Source: a virus. Taken from it: a stretch of DNA of 32,651 bases. The notes beneath the pieces were generated by a model. That model saw only the letters and a list, made by a program, of their open reading frames with translations, had not been told where the DNA came from and ran no database searches. Where the stretch lies: the IMG/VR virus record IMGVR_UViG_3300048836_000525, positions 1 through 32,651 of that record. One strand, written 5' to 3'. A program made the position numbers and the translations under genes. This document shows positions 30,337-32,651 of this stretch, in pieces. Position 1 is the first letter of the stretch, and each line of letters starts with the position of its first letter.

Positions 30337-31554
30337 TTACTCGTCGTCCCCGATGCCGCTACGGAGGGTCTGTCGAATCGCCGCCATGTGTTCGCGGAAG
30401 TTCCGCGGCCGGCCCGATTCGTCGGTGGCCGGTGTCCCCGTGGCGGGCGGAGCAGGCGTCCGGCGCAGCGTGACCGATTCGTCGCGCCGCTGGAGCCGCT
30501 CAGTGGTCTTGGCGTTGTGGGCCGCGGCATCCGCGGCGGCCGAGGTCGCCTTCACCCGCTCCACGTGCGGGCGAACCCGCGTCTCGTAGCGCGCGTTGAG
30601 CTTCTCGAGGACCTTCACGAGGTTGTCGGTGGTGAGGACTTGCAGGGCTTCGCGCTCGATGGTGGCGGCGAAGTCCGCGTCGCTCAATCCGACCTTGGAC
30701 TGCATGGGCTTGTACTGCTCGAGGAGACTGTCCCGGGTGGCGACGAAGAGGCCGTGGAAGGTCTGAAGCGCTTCCTCGGTGTCGTCCGCGGTCAGGAACT
30801 CGAACTCCCCCAGGCGCTCCGCGACGACCTCGCGGGCCGCGCCCCAGAACTGCTCGTGCTGCGATTGCTCCACGGCCGTCCGCTCACGCGCCTCGTCGGC
30901 CTCTCGACGGGCGAGGTCGGCCTTGAGCTTCGCGTTCTCACGAGCTTCGGGTGAGAGCTGTGGCGCGAGCTCGCGCGCCACCTGGTCGTACTTGTCCGGG
31001 TCGCTCAGGATCTCGTAGAGGATCTCCTCGGCCCGGTCCGCCCGCTGTTCTGCGGTGCTGACGCGGCCGCGCTCGTGCTGGAGATCCGACTCGAGGCGCC
31101 CCTTCAGGACCCCGAACTCACTCCGGACGCGCTGCGCGTGGACGCCCTGCTGCGCGAACTCCACGAGCTTGTCGAGGGTGGTGACCTCGACCTGCTTGCC
31201 GTCGCCCTTGAAAACGATCTTCGCGCCTTCGGGGAGGGCCATCGGCACCGGCTTGCCATCGGCGCCGAGGACCTCGAATCGGGGCTTCGCGGGCGCATCG
31301 TCTGCCGGTGCGGTCGGCTGTTCCGTGGGAGAGGGAGTCGGCGGCGCGTCAGGCTTGGCCGAATCCTCAGGCTGGGTCGCAGGTGGCGTGGACTCGTCGT
31401 CCTCGTCATCGTCCGCGGTCAGCGTCGAGGCGATGTCGCCCCAACGTGGACGGGCAGGCGGCTCGGTGGCTGCCGGGGTCGCAGGCGTGCCGGCTTCGGG
31501 TGGCTCGATCGCAGGGGCGGTCTCGAGCGTCTCGGTCGCGGTGGCGTCAGACAT
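30337..31554 (-). CDS. Capsid scaffolding protein
   Basis: This protein has 405 residues. The N-terminal 100 residues are acidic and Pro/Thr-rich (DDDEDDESTPPATQPEDSAK), the middle is a long charged coiled coil (about 150-300), and the C-terminus is a basic/helical capsid-binding segment (NFREHMAAIRQTLRSGIGDDE). This composition and the place between portal and capsid identify a scaffold. A GGAGG lies just before the ATG, unusually close. No protease domain or gene is visible, so scaffold exit rather than cleavage is more likely. Confidence 0.85.
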   Translation of the reverse strand: MSDATATETLETAPAIEPPEAGTPATPAATEPPARPRWGDIASTLTADDDEDDESTPPATQPEDSAKPDAPPTPSPTEQPTAPADDAPAKPRFEVLGADGKPVPMALPEGAKIVFKGDGKQVEVTTLDKLVEFAQQGVHAQRVRSEFGVLKGRLESDLQHERGRVSTAEQRADRAEEILYEILSDPDKYDQVARELAPQLSPEARENAKLKADLARREADEARERTAVEQSQHEQFWGAAREVVAERLGEFEFLTADDTEEALQTFHGLFVATRDSLLEQYKPMQSKVGLSDADFAATIEREALQVLTTDNLVKVLEKLNARYETRVRPHVERVKATSAAADAAAHNAKTTERLQRRDESVTLRRTPAPPATGTPATDESGRPRNFREHMAAIRQTLRSGIGDDE

Positions 31555-31573
31555 GCCTCCACGCTACGGGCCG

Positions 31574-31592
31574 AAAAATTCCCCGCGAGGGG
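31574..31592 (-). terminator. Small hairpin with T run between portal and scaffold
   Basis: On the minus strand CCCC-TCGC-GGGG is followed directly by AATTTTT. Despite the short stem this has the classic stem plus T-run shape. It may lower scaffold transcription or act as an attenuator in the late operon. Confidence 0.45.
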
Positions 31593-31598
31593 GGTGAC

Positions 31599-32651
31599 CT
31601 ACACCGGCGGGGGTGCGTCCGGCATCGGGGGCTCGCCCGGCGGGGCCATCATGCTCTCGGCCATCTGCGCCATGGCTTCCGCGCCTGCGGCCGGCACGCC
31701 GGGCTGACCGTTCGCCCCGATCGGTTGTCCCGGTTGCGGTGGCATTCCCCCACCCCCAGGCTGCGGCGGTTGCATCTGTGCCATCTGCGCCTGCACGAGG
31801 ATCTGCTTGAAGGCCTGCCAGCGTCCGGTGATCGCCTGCTTGACTGGATCGGGGAGGCGCTCAAAGCGCTGGGCGAGGAGCGCCTCCTCAAGGACGCCGA
31901 GGTGCACGGCGGGATCTTCCCACGGCTGCGGCGGGTCGACCTCGCGACCCTGCTCGATCGCCATCAGCTGGCGTCGCGCCCGGGCGTACTGGAGCGAGTA
32001 GCTGTTGCGGAAGGCGTCCGGCACCGCGGTCGGCAGCAGCTTCTTGACCGTGACCTGGTCGATCAGCCCCGCACCCATCAGCGTCATCAGCTCATTCTTG
32101 ATCGCCTCCTTCTGGCGCGAGAGCATCGAGCCGGGCACGAAGGCGTAGTCCACCTCGACGTTCATGTGATCGGCCGTGATCTCGGCCTCGACCTGGTAGA
32201 GGCGATCGTGCCCGACGACGCGCACCTTCCGGAGCTCCTTGTACTCGACTGAGGTGATGGCGTCGAGCGCCTCAGCGAGGTGACGGAGCGCGATGTCCTG
32301 CATGGTCGAGACTTCGGCGATCGAGCGCTCGTCGGCGTACTGGAGGGCGTAGACCGCCTTCGCCGCGAGCCCGGCGCTCGGGAGCTTGCCCGTCGACGCG
32401 TCGTTCATGTAGCCGACGTCCTGCGCGGCCGCCATCGACGCGTTGTAGAACTCGCCCACCGCCCGCGACGGTTCGCCGAGTTGCATCGGGGAGATCTGCG
32501 TCCCTTCGCGCGTCGTCACCAGCACGCCTGGCATGTCGCCGAGGGCACGGATTCGCATCTGGTGGTTGTGCGGCGCGGTGAGGATCAGGCGATCCCGGAG
32601 CGCGATGCCCTCGGCGGTGTGGCTGCGGGTCCGGTTGATGTCGTCCTGGAG
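31599..32651 (-). CDS. Portal protein, C-terminal part (5' end outside window)
   Basis: The reading frame is open to the last base of the window, giving 350 residues without a true start. The first 31 codons at the edge read LQDDINRTRS and then HTAEGIALRDRLI, the LQD-x-x-NR-x-RS motif of portals of short-tailed phages. The body has GEFYNASMAAAQDVGYMNDA and a helical clip/barrel region. The C-terminus is Pro/Gly/Met/Gln-rich (QMAQMQPPQPGGGGMPPQPG). The portal forms the ring through which DNA is packaged and ejected. It is upstream of scaffold and capsid, so terminase genes are expected just to the right. Confidence 0.85.
   Translation of the reverse strand, partial: LQDDINRTRSHTAEGIALRDRLILTAPHNHQMRIRALGDMPGVLVTTREGTQISPMQLGEPSRAVGEFYNASMAAAQDVGYMNDASTGKLPSAGLAAKAVYALQYADERSIAEVSTMQDIALRHLAEALDAITSVEYKELRKVRVVGHDRLYQVEAEITADHMNVEVDYAFVPGSMLSRQKEAIKNELMTLMGAGLIDQVTVKKLLPTAVPDAFRNSYSLQYARARRQLMAIEQGREVDPPQPWEDPAVHLGVLEEALLAQRFERLPDPVKQAITGRWQAFKQILVQAQMAQMQPPQPGGGGMPPQPGQPIGANGQPGVPAAGAEAMAQMAESMMAPPGEPPMPDAPPPV

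Larger units (their letters stand above)
150..32651. mobile_element. Temperate phage (prophage), left part, integrated at tRNA-Asn
   Basis: A tRNA-Asn is followed at once by a tyrosine integrase, excisionase-like, recombination and repressor genes, then lysis, virion, capsid, scaffold and portal genes. This is a near-complete temperate phage gene set. Almost every gene runs leftward with 1-20 nt overlaps; only the repressor and one small gene run rightward. The left end lies within or just after the tRNA. The right end and the terminase genes are outside the window, since the portal gene is still open at the last base. No long-tail genes are seen, which suggests podovirus-like morphology (inference). 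Confidence 0.93.

Overview
The window is most of an integrated, high-GC temperate phage (a prophage) joined to a host tRNA-Asn gene at its left end. The host is probably a Gemmatimonadota-like soil bacterium. This rests mainly on a small lipoprotein gene whose signal peptide and Cys-Gly-Gly-Asp-Ser-Pro start are typical of that phylum, plus the GC-rich codon use; it is an inference. No host gene other than the tRNA is visible, and the right end of the prophage lies beyond base 32651.

Layout. Bases 117-189 hold tRNA-Asn(GUU), the likely attachment target. Bases 274-7832 are an early, leftward operon of overlapping genes. In transcription order it encodes a small RHH-like protein, a YqaJ exonuclease, a putative single-strand annealing partner, several small unknown proteins, a patatin-like phospholipase, a J-domain protein, small membrane proteins, an excisionase-like HTH protein and a tyrosine integrase. 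Bases 7833-7943 are a divergent control region with overlapping GGTA/TACC operators. It separates the early operon from a rightward XRE repressor gene (7944-8417). That gene ends in a bidirectional terminator facing a leftward lipoprotein cargo gene (8454-8972). Bases 9069-9646 hold two small convergent genes of unknown function.

Bases 9800-32651 are one long leftward late operon. From the right it encodes portal (cut by the window edge), scaffold, major capsid, small head proteins, a head-tail adaptor-like protein, small tail proteins, a membrane/lipoprotein ORF, a secreted subtilisin-like protease, a tail fibre with seven 20-residue glycine-rich repeats, a BppU-like protein, a tail nozzle-like protein and an Ig-repeat protein. 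Next come a set of internal virion proteins that includes a 1678-residue polyvalent protein, and finally a lysis cassette (two small membrane proteins, GH24 endolysin, spanin-like protein). Late transcription probably ends at nested hairpins at 9761-9798.

How it works together. There is no tape measure, tail tube or tail assembly chaperone, while large internal proteins and a propeller-like nozzle are present. I infer a short-tailed (podovirus-like) virion that ejects internal proteins. No helicase, primase, polymerase or origin protein is visible, so replication probably relies on the host and on the YqaJ/annealing pair, unless such genes lie to the right. The least ordinary contents are the candidate annealing protein family, the phage phospholipase, the subtilase inside the structural operon, the glycine-repeat fibre, and a single reading frame that joins a holin-like membrane domain to a lipoprotein.
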